Assembly (NCBI GenBank): GCA_907164885.2
Contig: OU015497.1
Location: forward strand, 66,859,077-66,923,076
Length of the DNA stretch: 64,000 bases
Direction of reading: 5' to 3'
Origin: Dolomedes plantarius
Taxonomy: Eukaryota > Arthropoda > Arachnida > Araneae > Dolomedidae
Below the pieces are notes generated by a model. That model saw nothing but the letters and a program-made list of their open reading frames with translations, was not told the origin of the DNA and made no database searches. Positions 12,083-23,918 of the stretch are shown piece after piece (position 1 is the first letter of the stretch; each line of letters begins with the position of its first letter). Made by a program: the position numbers and the translations under genes.

Positions 12083-12437
12083 CATTAGCCTATATCTAAC
12101 AGCTGCAGAAGGGAAGAACAAATATTCATATTGTCCCCATTGCAGGCTACTTGCCCGCGGTGACGTGACCGTTGAGCATGTACAGTGGATGCTCCTTAAT
12201 TCGAACGCAAAGGTTCTCTGAAAACAGTTCGAATTATCCGATGTTAAGAGAAAATATATAACCTTAAAAGTGTGTCACTGAAGGAGAAAAATCTCCTGCT
12301 ATGTATAACCCCCAAAAATATATTATACTATGCTATCTAAAATTAAACATATTAAAAAGCAATACAGACTTACCTTAATCATAAAATGAAGCAGAAGATA
12401 TGCAGTAGAAAGTAAACTTTAATTAAAAATATGAATT

Positions 12438-13274
12438 ACAGTTTTAAGAAAAACTGTAAAATGGATGTTTGGTTTTGTTTATGATGCCTACATTGTTCAG
12501 CCAGCTTCTCGATTTGAAGAAAACAAGTTTTGTATTGGATCAACTGGCAGTGTTTTAATTCCTTCAAGACTTCGTGGATTCTTGGACCTTTCCAATCACT
12601 AATAATTTAAGCTTTTCGCTCCCATCCATATTAGCACAAAATAAAGCTGTAATCCTCTCTTTACTGCTTTTATCTCCGACGCAAGCATCCCCTTTAGAAT
12701 GTAATTTCTTGTTTGGCAAGAGTTTATAAAAAAATGCAGTTTCGTCTGCATTAAAAAATATCTTTCGGCAGGTAAGTAGAGAAAAGCTCTGGCAGTTTCC
12801 TACCGAAATTAGTGCATACGTCTTTGGTGTGCTTCGTCAATCGTTTACATTAGAGCTTTGGTCACATACAGTTTGATAAGAAATATTGTGCCTTAATTAA
12901 ATTGATAAAGCCCTCCATCACTGCATTTAAAATCTTCAATGCCCATTCTACTTGCCAATTCATCATCCTTCGTCTGCACTAAAGGCCCATTTATTCGAAA
13001 ATATTGAGATCTAACACCCTGGAACCATAGCAGTAGAGCGTCTTCTAGATCTTCCTGGGACGCATTTCTCATACGTTTCCTTCCTCTAGCAAATTTTTAT
13101 TTTTCCCATGAATCTAAAATTGACTCCTTCTTTTTCAAATAAGTTGACAAGGTATTTTTTTAAAATTCCTTAGTCAGCAGCTAACTTTGTTTTACACTCG
13201 CCATTCTCTATTTTCTTTAAATTTTCTACCTTTGTCTCCAAAGTTAGGATTTTGTACTTTCTACGTGTAGACAT
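12438..13274 (-). pseudogene. Tigger/pogo-type transposase pseudogene
   Basis: The likely old start on the minus strand is at 13274 (MSTRRKYKILTLETKVE). The CENP-B type DNA-binding part follows (ALLLWFQGVRSQYFRINGP, then ELASRMGIEDFK). The DDE domain has IFNADETAFFYKLLPNK with its first catalytic Asp, then KERITALFCANMDGSEKL. The frame ends near 12438 with QTSILQFFLKL, typical of Tigger tails. Several stops and frameshifts break it, including around the SINE side and between the DNA-binding and catalytic parts. The segment expected to carry the later catalytic residues is shortened. The family assignment is firm; no function remains. Confidence 0.88.
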
Positions 13275-13319
13275 CCTGAATTTTTACACGTCCACACCAT
13301 ACACTGAGGAAGAAAAACT

Positions 13320-13504
13320 TGCGAGGCTGATGGCCGAATGGCTAGGGCTCTGGCATTTGGTTCAGATCCTGTGGGTTCGAGTCCTACTGTTGACATGGAT
13401 GCTTGTAGCCGTTCGAAATCGGCTTTAAACTGTAGGTCCCGGTCTAATTATCCCTCGTGTAGCAAAAAGTTGATCGTAGCGTTCCAAACCAAACAAACCA
13501 AACC
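13320..13504 (+). mobile_element. tRNA-derived SINE nested in the Tigger element
   Basis: The head resembles a serine/leucine tRNA, with an A-box-like TGGCCGAATGGC near 13329 and a B-box GGGTTCGAGTCC near 13374. The body contains CTGTAGGTCCCGG and ends in a repeated CCAAACCAAA tail. A 13-bp direct repeat with one mismatch (AGGAAGAAAAACT at 13307-13319, AGGAAAAAAAACT at 13505-13517) flanks it, as expected for LINE-driven insertion. Confidence 0.8.
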
Positions 13505-14073
13505 AGGAAAAAAAACTAGATTACATTAACTTGTCTGCAGTGCAAGCCGAACTGACGCAGGTCCTTAGAATCTGTTGTAAAGACTGGTTTTCTGAAATTC
13601 TAAGAAAATCGATACAAATAACGGAAAGTCGCTTTGTCCTTTTAAGCACTGATGTCCCTAATATTTAGCGGAAATGCAATAGTCTAGGAATGCAAACATG
13701 TGCCTCTTTACACAGAAAAGAAATACAGGTGATTTTGACACACAAAATAATAAATACAGCGTGTATTTTCTCCGTTAAACGAGAAAAAAGAATTTTTTTT
13801 GTCCAATTTTTAGTTCGAATTAACCGAAGTGATAAAATTTTAGTTCGAATTAATAAGATATTTTTAACAATAATTCCAATACAAATTTTTTGGTACCTTT
13901 GGATTAGTTCAAATTAACCAAAAGTTCGATTTAACCGAGTTCGAATTAACGAGCGTCCACTGTATAAAGGAAGAATCGGTTTCCTTCAGAATGTTAAAAT
14001 AAGGCAGCATTTGAAGTCGTGGCCCAGAAAGTTCTGTTCCTTCCCATCCCCCTTTGGAGGTAGACCGAACATA

Positions 14074-14220
14074 GTGCATTCGTTTTCGGTGTGCTTCGTC
14101 AATCGTTTACATTAGAGCTTTGGCCACATACAGTTTGATAAGAAAGTTACAGTTTGATAAGAAAGATACAGTTGAATAAAGTTAGTTGAAGAAAGTTACA
14201 GTTTGATAAGAAAGATGCAG
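14074..14220 (+). repeat. Partial copy of the Tigger sequence with local tandem repeats
   Basis: Positions 14074-14155 repeat 12812-12881 of the Tigger pseudogene with few changes (shared GTGCTTCGTCAATCGTTTAC). The block ACAGTTTGATAAGAAAG is then reiterated about four times with variation up to 14220. Confidence 0.8.
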
Positions 14221-14221
14221 T

Positions 14222-14258
14222 TTGATTGATTAGGCAGTTCTACTGCCTAATCAATCAA
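14222..14258. repeat. Perfect 17-bp hairpin with 3-nt loop
   Basis: TTGATTGATTAGGCAGT at 14222-14238 is exactly complementary to 14242-14258, with the loop TCT. It directly follows the tandem block at 14074-14220. Confidence 0.9.
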
Positions 14259-14969
14259 GCTTACACGTGTGAAGCTGCCTTGGTTGAAGCTATGTTTGTT
14301 TTTACTGTTAAATCGGTCTAAATACCTTCATTTCGTTATAACATACTTCTGAACCTAACAAGTTTCCTAAATCGTGTACGTGTGTGTTAAGGTTGGAAGG
14401 ATCCAAATCAGAAGTAACGGATACTGAGCTAATTTGCCAGGTACACGTTATCAACTGAATGGAAAACTAGAGTAAAATATTAATCCTTATTGGACTACAC
14501 ATACCTGAATTAGGAAACTTGTTCGAGGAGCACGCTGTATTTGCAAGGAAGGGCGTTATTTTGACCAAGTTAGTTTTCATCAACTCATCCAAATGAGTCA
14601 GAATTTTCTGATAACCATTTTACTTAAATGTAATAGGTGATTTGAAAACGGATATTATTGAAAAATTTGATAGCATTCGCTAAATATCCGACACATAAAA
14701 TATGAATCCATCTGTATGCCAGCATCATAAGTACAATAATTCACATTTATTTTATAAACTAATTACGAGGTATCGAGCATTTGCTAAGGATAATCACGTA
14801 GTGATATGCTCCATGCTTCATATTCTAAGAGTAATTAAAGATAATTAAACTACAGAGCTGCAATTTGAAACCGTCAGTTTTATGACTATCATTTTGTTGC
14901 GGTACTATTTGAAAGATAGCTTTCTCTTTTGAACGAATTATTGTTGTCGTTGCTTCGAATGTCCCTTGG

Positions 14970-15293
14970 TGGAAGTTTCAGACCAGGTCCATATAGGCTT
15001 GGCAGGAAGTGCGCGCCTCTGGTTTATATAGCACCACAAGACTCCGATACCGTCTTAGCTAGTTGCCACCTCAGTTTTGACCGAGTATCCCAAGGGGTGA
15101 CTTCTGGGGAGATCGCAACCTCTTCCCACCCTCTCTGACCACAGAGGAACTTTCCGGACTACGGTTCTAACGTGCCCATACCCGGCCTAGACACGAATGT
15201 ATTTAATGGCGCGTGTCGGGATTTGATGCGAGATCCCTCAGCACCAAATTCCAGCACCCTACTACAAGACTACCTCGAGCTCAAAATTACCGA
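14970..15293 (-). mobile_element. SINE copy with tRNA-like head (family 2, copy A)
   Basis: On the minus strand the head starts near 15293. It has an A-box-like GGTAGTCTTGTAGTAGGG and a B-box-like GCATCAAATCCCG, followed by a body that includes the complement of GACTTCTGG and CCTCTTCCCACC. Order and motifs match the copy at 31755-32095. The open frame at 14929-15138 on the other strand is a chance product. Confidence 0.7.
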
Positions 15294-15299
15294 ATTTAA

Positions 15300-16735
15300 T
15301 GTTACAACTCCGTTTCCGACCTTGGAAGATGGTGATATCTAACTGTGGTGTCCTCACTGAGTGTGACTAACTAAATAAATTCTAAATAGTCACATTTTAT
15401 TATTGGAAACTATGTTTATTATGAAATTAGGTGTTTACAATAACTACAGGACACTTTAAGAGGTTAATGTTAGATTTACAATTTTATAAATTTCAAGTCG
15501 TAACAATTGTTGTTAAAATGCTTTTCATTTACTTTGTATGCAAAATTGAGATACCCACATAAACAAACTTAACCATAAACAAACTTAACCTAACTATATT
15601 TCCTGAACTTATTTTTTTACTGAAAGCAATTGCCCATAGGGAAGTATTAAGACTAATTAATGAAAAAAACTTAACCTAGAATCATATGTTAGAAAAACCA
15701 AGGAATAACTAATGCAAAAGCGTGCTTGCGGTGTTATAAAAGTTATTTATAGCGCATTCGTCTTTATAAAAACATTGGGAAAATGAATTAAGTAAGCCTT
15801 TCGTTTATTGTACAGTTAAAATAAATGTAATAATGTATTACAGTTTCAGATTATTCAACATTTTACATATTTGTATCACAAAATACTAATAAAACGTATA
15901 ATAATTCCTACCCAAATTATGCTAATTATGACTTACGATTATTTTACATAAGATAATATTTCTATAACCAATGTTTGTTATTTTAGATCTTAAATATGTA
16001 ATTAAAGTTTATTAAAAGTGCATGGAATTTTTAACGCAAAAGAAGATCGAATGATTAATAAAGGCATTTATAAAGTCAGATCTTTTATGTAAATAATGAT
16101 CTCATACCGCAAAAGAATGGAATTTTAATGCAAAGTATTTTCTCTAATAACTGAATATACAACTCCCTGGGTGAGGTGTATTCATATAATTAAGTTTACG
16201 AATCTAATTAATTCTCGGGAAATAAATTGCCTTATATATTAAAAAAATTGCAATATTAAGTAAAACCATGTAAGTTAATAAATCATAAGATTATTTACTT
16301 AAGCATCAAGGTTTTAACTATTAGCTCACAGAAATCGATCGTTAGGAGAGAACTTTTGAAATGCGCGTAATTTATTAAGCAGTGGGATGTAATCTTGTTC
16401 ATTCATTTTAGCTCAGTTTCGTCGATTCCTGAATGAAAAATGATTTAGAAGAAGACTACGTAAGCATAGAGTGTAAACAAACTTTAGAACTTAGGAACCA
16501 TAGATGATTTTGTTTATTCAAGTGAGTTTTCAGTGTATGTGCTAGGAAATAGAATTCATGACTAAACAACAAAGCCGAGTTTTATTTTTTTAAATCTCCG
16601 AAAAACTATTTATTGGTGAAAAAATTGCGAAATAATTTTTCAGTTATAGCAGAAAAAGAAATAACAACATTTTGGAAGAACAAAAAGTATTTGCTCACGT
16701 ATAGGTTTCAGTTGCTTACACTAATTGTCCATGCT
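15300..16735. other. AT-rich DNA without a gene
   Basis: No coding signal or clear repeat is seen. Confidence 0.6.
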
Positions 16736-16741
16736 AAATTA

Positions 16742-17110
16742 GGATTCTGTATGAAATCTATTGGCATCAGGAATTCCTAGGAGACATCTTCAACTAGATT
16801 TTGGGTTGCTTCATAGCTATTTTGTCCCATCCACATCCGATTTCTAATTTTAGCTTCACTGAGCTTGTGATAGGATGCTGTCGAATCTCTAAGTACCTAA
16901 TGTACCATAAATTTTCAATTATATATTAATATCAGGAGACTGGGGAGATATAATTAATGTCTTTTTTATATACAGCAGCCATTCTCCTGTAATATGAGCA
17001 ATGTATATAGTATCAGTAACCTGTAGGAAATATTAAATGTTTTCAATAATGACCCTCTGTGATATTTATAGGCCGTATATAGTGCCACAAAATGTCAATA
17101 TACTGCCATG
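16742..17110 (-). pseudogene. Tc1-like transposase C-terminal remnant
   Basis: Minus-strand frames give GEWLLYIKK, then SPQSPDINIIENLW, the region around the third catalytic residue of Tc1 enzymes. A degraded tail with GWDKIAMKQPK and MSPRNS follows. Many stops and shifts are present. The first two catalytic residues are not recognisable. Confidence 0.7.
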
Positions 17111-17218
17111 AATTCATACTTCCTGTAAAGAAATGAAAGTTATCAATTCCAGACTATCTAACGCAACCCGACAGTATACCACAAGTACACTTTGCCATTT
17201 ACCTATAGGTTCCATGTT

Positions 17219-17912
17219 GGTACAGATGTGTTATATCCACCTCCCTGCCAAGTTTGGCGATTTTGTGTTTGGCGTGGTAACCATGCGATTTTGGTGAGAT
17301 TTTATTTTGTATTAGTTTGGATTAGACTGATGTTTGGATTAGATTTATTATTTTAGTATTAGTTTGAATAGTATTAGTTATGTTTGATCTTTTATACATT
17401 ATGCCTGCAGTATTTAATGAAATTGAGAAATATCAGGGGAGTTTTGTGTCTAACATAGAGGCGATATAATGTAAATAGATCCTTTTTATATTATATTGTC
17501 AGCACGTAATTTTTCAATTGAATTTGTGCCGTAATTTATGCTACAGCACAAATTGAAGAAATTAAGCACAAATTAAGAAATATATATTCAACCAAGGTGC
17601 ATTTTATGTTTATTTAAATGAGTTATTATTAGTTGCATTATACTGACTTTTTTTAGCGGGGGAGTTGGGGGGAATTATTTTTAAGCTTTTATTTTTTTTG
17701 TATTTATGTGTTGTTAAGATCCCGTGGGCACCTACGTCTTTATTAAAGTCAGCAGGAAGACTTTATTCCAATTTATTACGTTTACTACATCTGCTCCATA
17801 TTTTGTTTACATTCACACGTTAAGCCTATCATTTCTGCAGAAACCCTGTTGGCGACAAGTTGGCGCGAAACATTTTTGGCGCCAAGTGGGACGCGTATAA
17901 CACATCTGTTCC
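17219..17912. repeat. Candidate element with 17-bp inverted ends
   Basis: GGTACAGATGTGTTATA at 17219-17235 faces its complement (one mismatch) at 17896-17912. GCCAAGT and TTGGCG-type blocks recur just inside both ends. No gene is inside, and I could not find a clean target duplication. It could be a MITE or a degraded solo LTR (TGTTATA ... TATAACA). Confidence 0.45.
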
Positions 17913-17919
17913 GTAATGT

Positions 17920-19615
17920 TTTTTAGTTTCAACTCTGAATTAGGACAAGGCCAAATTGTTTGAAGGTCATCTGAGCCAATAAAGTTAAACGTGCAATCGT
18001 CAGTAGATAATAAATATTTTGAAAATAATTTTTTTTGTATGTTTTAGGAAAAAGCTAGCTTTTCTTCCTATTAACGTCATAAATGGCTTTTTCCTCAGTA
18101 CTCTACCGGTATAATTAACAGCTTTTAAAATACCTCGAGCACAAACACATTTGCCAGTTGATTCAAAAACTACTTCAGTGCATGTTTGGGCACTTATATA
18201 TGACACTGTTGCACCATAACTTTTTAGGGCGACCTGAACGGGCTATATTGTTAGCAGTTGCACTGGTTTGTTACCTTTTTAATTTTTATAAACAATATTA
18301 ATTATTCTCATTTTGTATAAAGAATAAAATATTGAAATTTTTTTTTTTAAAATGAGGTGCAAGGTCCCTTGTTTCCTTAATTGCCACTTATATACATACG
18401 CCAACGCAATAGACAGTCTGCCGAGTGCCTACTTAGTAAATATCAAGACAGCGACTGACTTGTAACGTAACATTGTAACTAAATGCCGGCGACTAGCATT
18501 ATATTAAAATTGCCCCCATGTATCTTCAAGAATACTCAGTTTGAAAGTTCGGCTCAAAACGTGCCCCACATCAATCAGTTTAGTATGGCCAGCACCGACT
18601 TGTAATGTAATGAACAAAAGGATTCGTGAAAAACAAAACCGACAGTTCAGTAGAGCACGATTGCTCCGTTTGGGATCCTCGTCTCGTCATTCGCTTTCAG
18701 TCATGGAATACCGAATGGTGGTGTTACATTCCATCCCATTACATCACAACATTTGGTTACAAGTAAGTCACCGCCTTTGTTGCAAACATCGAAGCGTCGA
18801 AGATCAACGTGCAACAACTGAATCCAACGACACATCTTCGTCGGATGTGGTGATTACAAGACCAGATTACTATGAGACGCAATCAGTGGAGGAAGAAACA
18901 ACCAAAATAAAATCCTTGAGACGAAAATTTCAGAAATACAATAGAAATTCGATGAAACCATCCAAATGACCTTCCACGACAGAACTATATGATTCTTCGA
19001 CAGCGTTTGAATTTCTAATCAGCTTTAACCCTCTTGAAATTGATGATGAGACGAAACAAAACATCAATCGAAATAGCGTGAAGAGAGCATCGGGACAGAT
19101 ATTTATTATATTTTTTTTCCATCACAATGATGTGAATTTCGTGTAGAAAATATTCCTTGGAAAGTTTTAGTTTCGTTTTTTTTTTTTTTTTTTTTTTTTT
19201 TTACCGTTAGATGGCTGCATATAAATTACACATAAGACAAAAATGGTCTTCTGTCTGATAAATACGGGAAGAGGAGACACTTCCCAGACGAAGGAAAAAT
19301 GAAGATTCCAAGTCTGCAGACATTTAAGTCAGAACACTCAGCGAATAAATAACTCTTTTTATTTTGTTCGTGTAACTCTTTTCAGTCACGCGTATATCGT
19401 TTCTATTTTGGGGCCGGCTCTTCCTGAAGTGCGATAAGAAGGATCTTTATTCAAGCTCTGAAAAAGACAGTGAAATAAAAGAATCTAATTTGATTGTCAG
19501 TATGTAAAGCGATATTGAAATTCTAATTACGAGAATGATAATGTTACATATATTACTATTGAGAGTAAATCTCACAAATAGTTAGCAATTATTTTTACTT
19601 AATCTGCATTATATG
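17920..19615. other. Intergenic DNA with one unassigned open frame
   Basis: A 142-codon plus-strand frame (18541-18969) is less AT-rich than its surroundings and ends in a charged tail, but shows no family motif. I cannot tell an exon from chance. A run of about 24 T lies near 19178-19202. Nothing else is recognised. Confidence 0.4.
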
Positions 19616-19619
19616 AGTA

Positions 19620-20463
19620 CTAGCAGAATATCCGTACTTTGCTACGGAGTACATCTTAGTATAATTACAATGAAAAAAAATGCAATTGCTTTTTAGATGA
19701 TTTCCTTATAAACAATTTTTTTTGTTTCTTCATTGAATGGAACTAATATTACTAGGCTTGTCTGCGAACTTACGCGTGAACAAGCTACATAAAACTGACC
19801 GTGGGTGAAACAATTTTCTATTACATCTAAGCCAGCGTATATTAAAGTTTGTCCTTGAGACTTATTTATCGTCCGGCGAAGCATATTTTGAAGAGAAATT
19901 GAAGCTTTATATATAGGTTGAATTTAACATCCATGAAACATACTAATTTGAAGTAAATTCTTAAAAAACTCCCATCTCAATTAGTATAGTGGTTAAATTT
20001 TATCTTTTCCTGTATTTTAATATTTGATGTCAATTTATTTTGTTGCTATGCACGTGACGCAAAGTTATTTGAAGTATTACAAAAATAAAATAAATCTCGT
20101 GATGAGCATTGAATAAGTTAAATTATAAAAATTAATGTTTAAAAATTCTCTAAAATTCAGAAAATGAAGATAAAGATATGAAAAAGATTTCATTTTAAAG
20201 TAATTTTTATGATCTTTCTTGTGATATAAATTGTATAACCTTCAGATTATTATTTTAAATGCAAACTTAAAAAAAATTACAAAAAAGCTTAAAAATGTAA
20301 TTTAAAAGAAAAATCTAAGAAGAATTTTTCAAACATCTTTATTAGTGAACCCCTAAACTATAAGAAGAATAACCATGGAAAATTTCAGCCCTTTAGGTTC
20401 AGCGTTTTGGTCTGTACGTTATCTGTTAGTCAGTCACGTAACTGTTTTATACTTGTATATAGA
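19620..20463 (-). mobile_element. Short Helitron with helicase remnant
   Basis: On the minus strand the element starts with TC (TCTATATACAAG) at 20463 and ends CTAG at 19620. The terminal CTAG is preceded by a short hairpin (CCGTA, 6-nt loop, TACGG at 19632-19647). It sits between A and T, as Helitrons do. The 5' part carries the GTGACTGACTAACAGATAAC type of sequence common at such ends in arthropods. At 844 bp it is a deletion derivative of a full Helitron. Confidence 0.78.
19693..19884 (-). pseudogene. Helitron PIF1-like helicase C-terminal fragment
   Basis: The 63-residue minus-strand frame reads MLRRTINKSQGQTLIYAGLD, then CFTHGQFYVACSRVSS and a VIL-P-NEETKKIVYKEII tail. TINKSQGQT and GQ-YVACSRV are the last conserved helicase motifs of PIF1-like Helitron enzymes, which unwind DNA during rolling-circle transposition. 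The replication-initiator domain and helicase motifs 1-4 are absent. The frame ends about 70 bp before the hairpin and CTAG end, the expected place. Confidence 0.88.
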
Positions 20464-20464
20464 T

Positions 20465-21333
20465 TAGAGACCTATTTATTCAGATATGTCGAAACAAAGT
20501 AATAGTCTAATTTAATTATACTGCATTTATTATCTTCCAGATGATATCGTCGTTGATCGCTAAAAAGGTTTTCCGAACTTGTGAATATTGTGATCCATCA
20601 TTCACTGATTCTATAATAAATGTGTAAATATCAAAAAACACCCCTTAAAACTTTTGTTTATGCACAATTTCATCTAAATATTTAGTCAGATATTGCCTCT
20701 CTTTCCATAGAATATTTAGATTTTAGTGAAATTTGTGGAGATAGAAAGCGATTCCCAGCCTCAATAATTACAAAAGAAATTTTCAGAAGCTGCTAAGTAC
20801 CGTTGAAAAAAATATCCGGGCATCGTTGTATTACCGAGGATGTAAGAAATCACCATGGAAAAATTCATTGAACGTTTTTTATTTTTTTCCAAAAATACCT
20901 TATAAATTTAAAAATATTCTATAATTGAAGACAAAAAATAATTTAAAAAATAATTACCTTTTTATTTTTAACACACTTATAAAAAATTTCGATTGCTTGT
21001 ATGGTATTTCCTGACAAAGGTATTTGGTGATTGTTTTATCTAAGTAGTACTAAAATTGTTCTTACAGTATTGTTAAAAATATAAGTATGCAATGGAATTT
21101 TACACATTTTCCTCTTTTTTATGGTTTAATTTGGTCATTGTACCATATATGTACTAAATATATTCCCAAACCTGTTATTATGGATGAATTCATTTTATTT
21201 CCTTAAATATCTAACTTAAGCATTTTTCAGAAGACTGGAATTTTTCGTATTGATTCATACTGAAATAAAAAGAAAAAGATTTCTGTTACATAGTTTCCTG
21301 AGTGAATACCACCTCACCTAACTAACACACACA

Positions 21334-21378
<45 letters not shown>

Positions 21379-22320
21379 GGTTATCGTATAAAGTTAGATA
21401 TAGTGGTTAGGCTGATAGTTCTAAATACTTTTGCCTAATTTGAAGCTAACTACGATAAAGCTAAAAATCTTTCATATTAAAAGCTTACTCGTGAACCTAT
21501 CTCGGCTTCAAAGGTGGAGTATAGCAGCGCTTGCTTTATAAACCCTGTAATTTATTCCAAATGTAGCGCAGCTATTGGAAATCGATAGTAACACGAATGA
21601 AATATAGATAAAGTTTTCCCATATGTTGTTCCGGTGGATCGATTTGTAAGTAGTTAATCTATTTCATGTTTTGAACGGGGGAACATATGATAAAATATAA
21701 TTCCGATTTCTTTCTCTCATGGTGTTTAGGCTCAAAACTATTACCCTTATATCATTAAAAGCGTCGCGTAATGCAGAAAAATGAAAAAACACGTTCCGCT
21801 ATTTAAAGAATATGGAGAATAAGGAAGCTCTCATTCGGAGAAACGAATCGTGGGAGTTTCAGAATTATTTTAATTTTATTTGCTGGATGGGAACATGCTT
21901 GATTAAAGACATGCTCGAACATGTTCGGTTAGTTTAATGCTGTTAACGAATCTTACTTATGGATCTTTTTTACCTTCATTTCATCGAGAATTTGGGTGTA
22001 ACTCCAATATGGATTTATTAACGAAGAGGATATTGAACCATATTTCAGAATTTAGTGTCAATGTTCTCTGTAATAAAATATCCAGTTTAGGAATGAAAAC
22101 ACCCCAAAATTAGTAAAAATTTGTAGAAAAGGAAAATAATGCAATAAAAATTAAATTAAAATTTTAAATTAAAATAATTCACACAAAAATAAATTATACG
22201 TTATTGACGTCATGAAGTGTCAGAGTAGCACTTATTTATATTTTATGATCTACATGGATTAAAATATATTTAAATATTAAAATTCATCCAAGGTACAGCA
22301 GGTTCCCTTCCGTCCTTTAA

Positions 22321-22360
<40 letters not shown>

Positions 22361-23178
22361 GATTTTTGTTAAAATATAACTTAGTAATTATAAAAAAAAT
22401 TGAAAAAAATTTCTTTTAATGTTAATATAATGTATAGGTCTTCAAAATATATCCACTTGTGAAACCTGCAGAAAACTCATTATGTAACGTAAAGGAATAT
22501 TCTACTCTCCCCAACTTCATCTTTGCACTATTACTTGTTTATAATGAAGAGAAATAGTTTATCTTATGAAGTAATTGTTTTCAAATGTCTCTGGAAAGGT
22601 AGGATAAATCGTATGTGGTCCTTGTTTCCGTGATTCGAACTACAATGGAAAATACCTAAAATACTTTAAATTATGAACTATTTCATATCAATATATAATA
22701 AATTAGTATATATATTTAGATATATTTTTATACAGGTATAACGAGCTGACAACGAGGTATGGTTTACACATAAAAATATATGCATGGTTTGTGAAGTTCT
22801 TATTTTTCAACACCATTATTTCCGAAGAGTCAATATTTCTGTTATTTGCAAAAAAGGGAAGAAACGAAAAGTAACTAACATTTTCCCGGTATTATTTTAA
22901 AGATTTCTGCATGTTTTCTATATTACCGTCAAATTGACGGGTTTCAATTTTAGTAGGTATAAAAAACATTTTCTCCTCCTCTTTAATATCGAATATAATT
23001 CTGTAAATGTCTGCACATATTTTACGTAAAATTAGAAAAAGTAATAAAACTTCAGTAGCCCGAGGACATAAATACAAACATAGCGCTCAATATTATGACC
23101 GAAACCGTGAAAATGACGGCAGCCGTCTTTCTAGTGTTAAGAAAGCAAAATACGGTATTCTACCTCATATTCTTTCAA
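20465..23178. other. AT-rich intergenic DNA
   Basis: No gene is seen. It contains (TA)n runs at about 21342-21376 and 22324-22357. The 61-codon frame on the minus strand (22892-23077) has no recognisable motif. Confidence 0.6.
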
Positions 23179-23314
<136 letters not shown>

Positions 23315-23883
23315 TGTTACATGTTGGGAGCCAATTTGGCGTTTTATCGCCAAAGTGCGATGTTTCGGGAGTTGTGGAATTAAAACCAAGGAGTAAGTGA
23401 TAAATCCGGATTTTAGGTTGATTGTTGGAAAATCGTTTGGTTGTGTAGTGTGGCAACGCGGGTTTTGTTTTGCGAGATAAAATAGGTGTTTAGAACTGCA
23501 ATTGAGTTGAAGCGATATCCTTGACGAGATAGGTGATTGATTAGTTTAGGTATTTTATCGTCCCAGGAATAGACGGTGGATCTTGGTGGAGTTTTCGTTG
23601 GACTTTGCCATTTTAAGGTTGTATGTTATTGTATAATAAGTGTTATATAGAATTTATATAAGAAAACTTTAAATCCCATATTGTCAAGAAAAATACCTAG
23701 GAGCTGGAAAGTGTTGAAGTCCAGCGAAGATTAGCAGTCTATTGCTGTGTCTTGTTAAAAGAAGATTGTATTAGTTTTGCTGTCTATAAAAATCTCTGTT
23801 TCTCATTTGTGGTAACTGGCATATTTATTTCATTTCTTGAATTCACTTGTAAAAAGAACTTTCCGTACCACGAATTTGGTACA
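23315..23883 (+). repeat. 5' LTR of the gypsy element
   Basis: Long terminal repeat, starting TG and ending CA. It carries the element's promoter and polyadenylation signals by definition; I cannot place a clear TATA box with confidence. Confidence 0.95.
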
Positions 23884-23887
23884 TTTT

Positions 23888-23906
23888 TGGTGTCAGACAG
23901 TGGGAT
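23888..23906 (+). promoter_or_regulatory. Primer-binding site, tRNA-Leu-like
   Basis: TGGTGTCAGACAGTGGGAT starts four bases after the 5' LTR. It is complementary, with one or two differences, to the 3' end of animal tRNA-Leu including CCA. This is where the tRNA primes minus-strand DNA synthesis. Confidence 0.8.
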
Positions 23907-23918
23907 TTCTTTAAGTGA

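Larger units (their letters stand above)
12183..13962 (-). mobile_element. Dead pogo/Tigger-type element
   Basis: The terminal inverted repeats begin CAGTGGATGCTCCTTAATTC (left) and CAGTGGACGCTCGTTAATTC (right, complemented), flanked by TA at 12181-12182 and 13963-13964. A broken CENP-B/Tigger-type transposase lies on the minus strand, and a SINE is nested at 13320-13504. Subterminal copies of TTCGAATTAA recur inside the right end. It is fully degenerate. Confidence 0.92.

Noticed and set aside
12120..12180. Cys-rich peptide CPHCRLLARGDVTVEHV suggestive of a LINE tail or zinc finger
   Set aside because: Only one short piece in a non-coding context. It does not continue on the other side of the Tigger insertion.
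13320..13400. A genuine tRNA-Ser or tRNA-Leu gene
   Set aside because: The A and B boxes are present but the stem pairing is poor, there is a long non-tRNA body with a repeat tail and flanking duplication. This is a SINE head.
18541..18969. 142-codon frame with somewhat higher GC
   Set aside because: It might be an exon or a repeat fragment, but there is no splice, domain or family evidence I can state.
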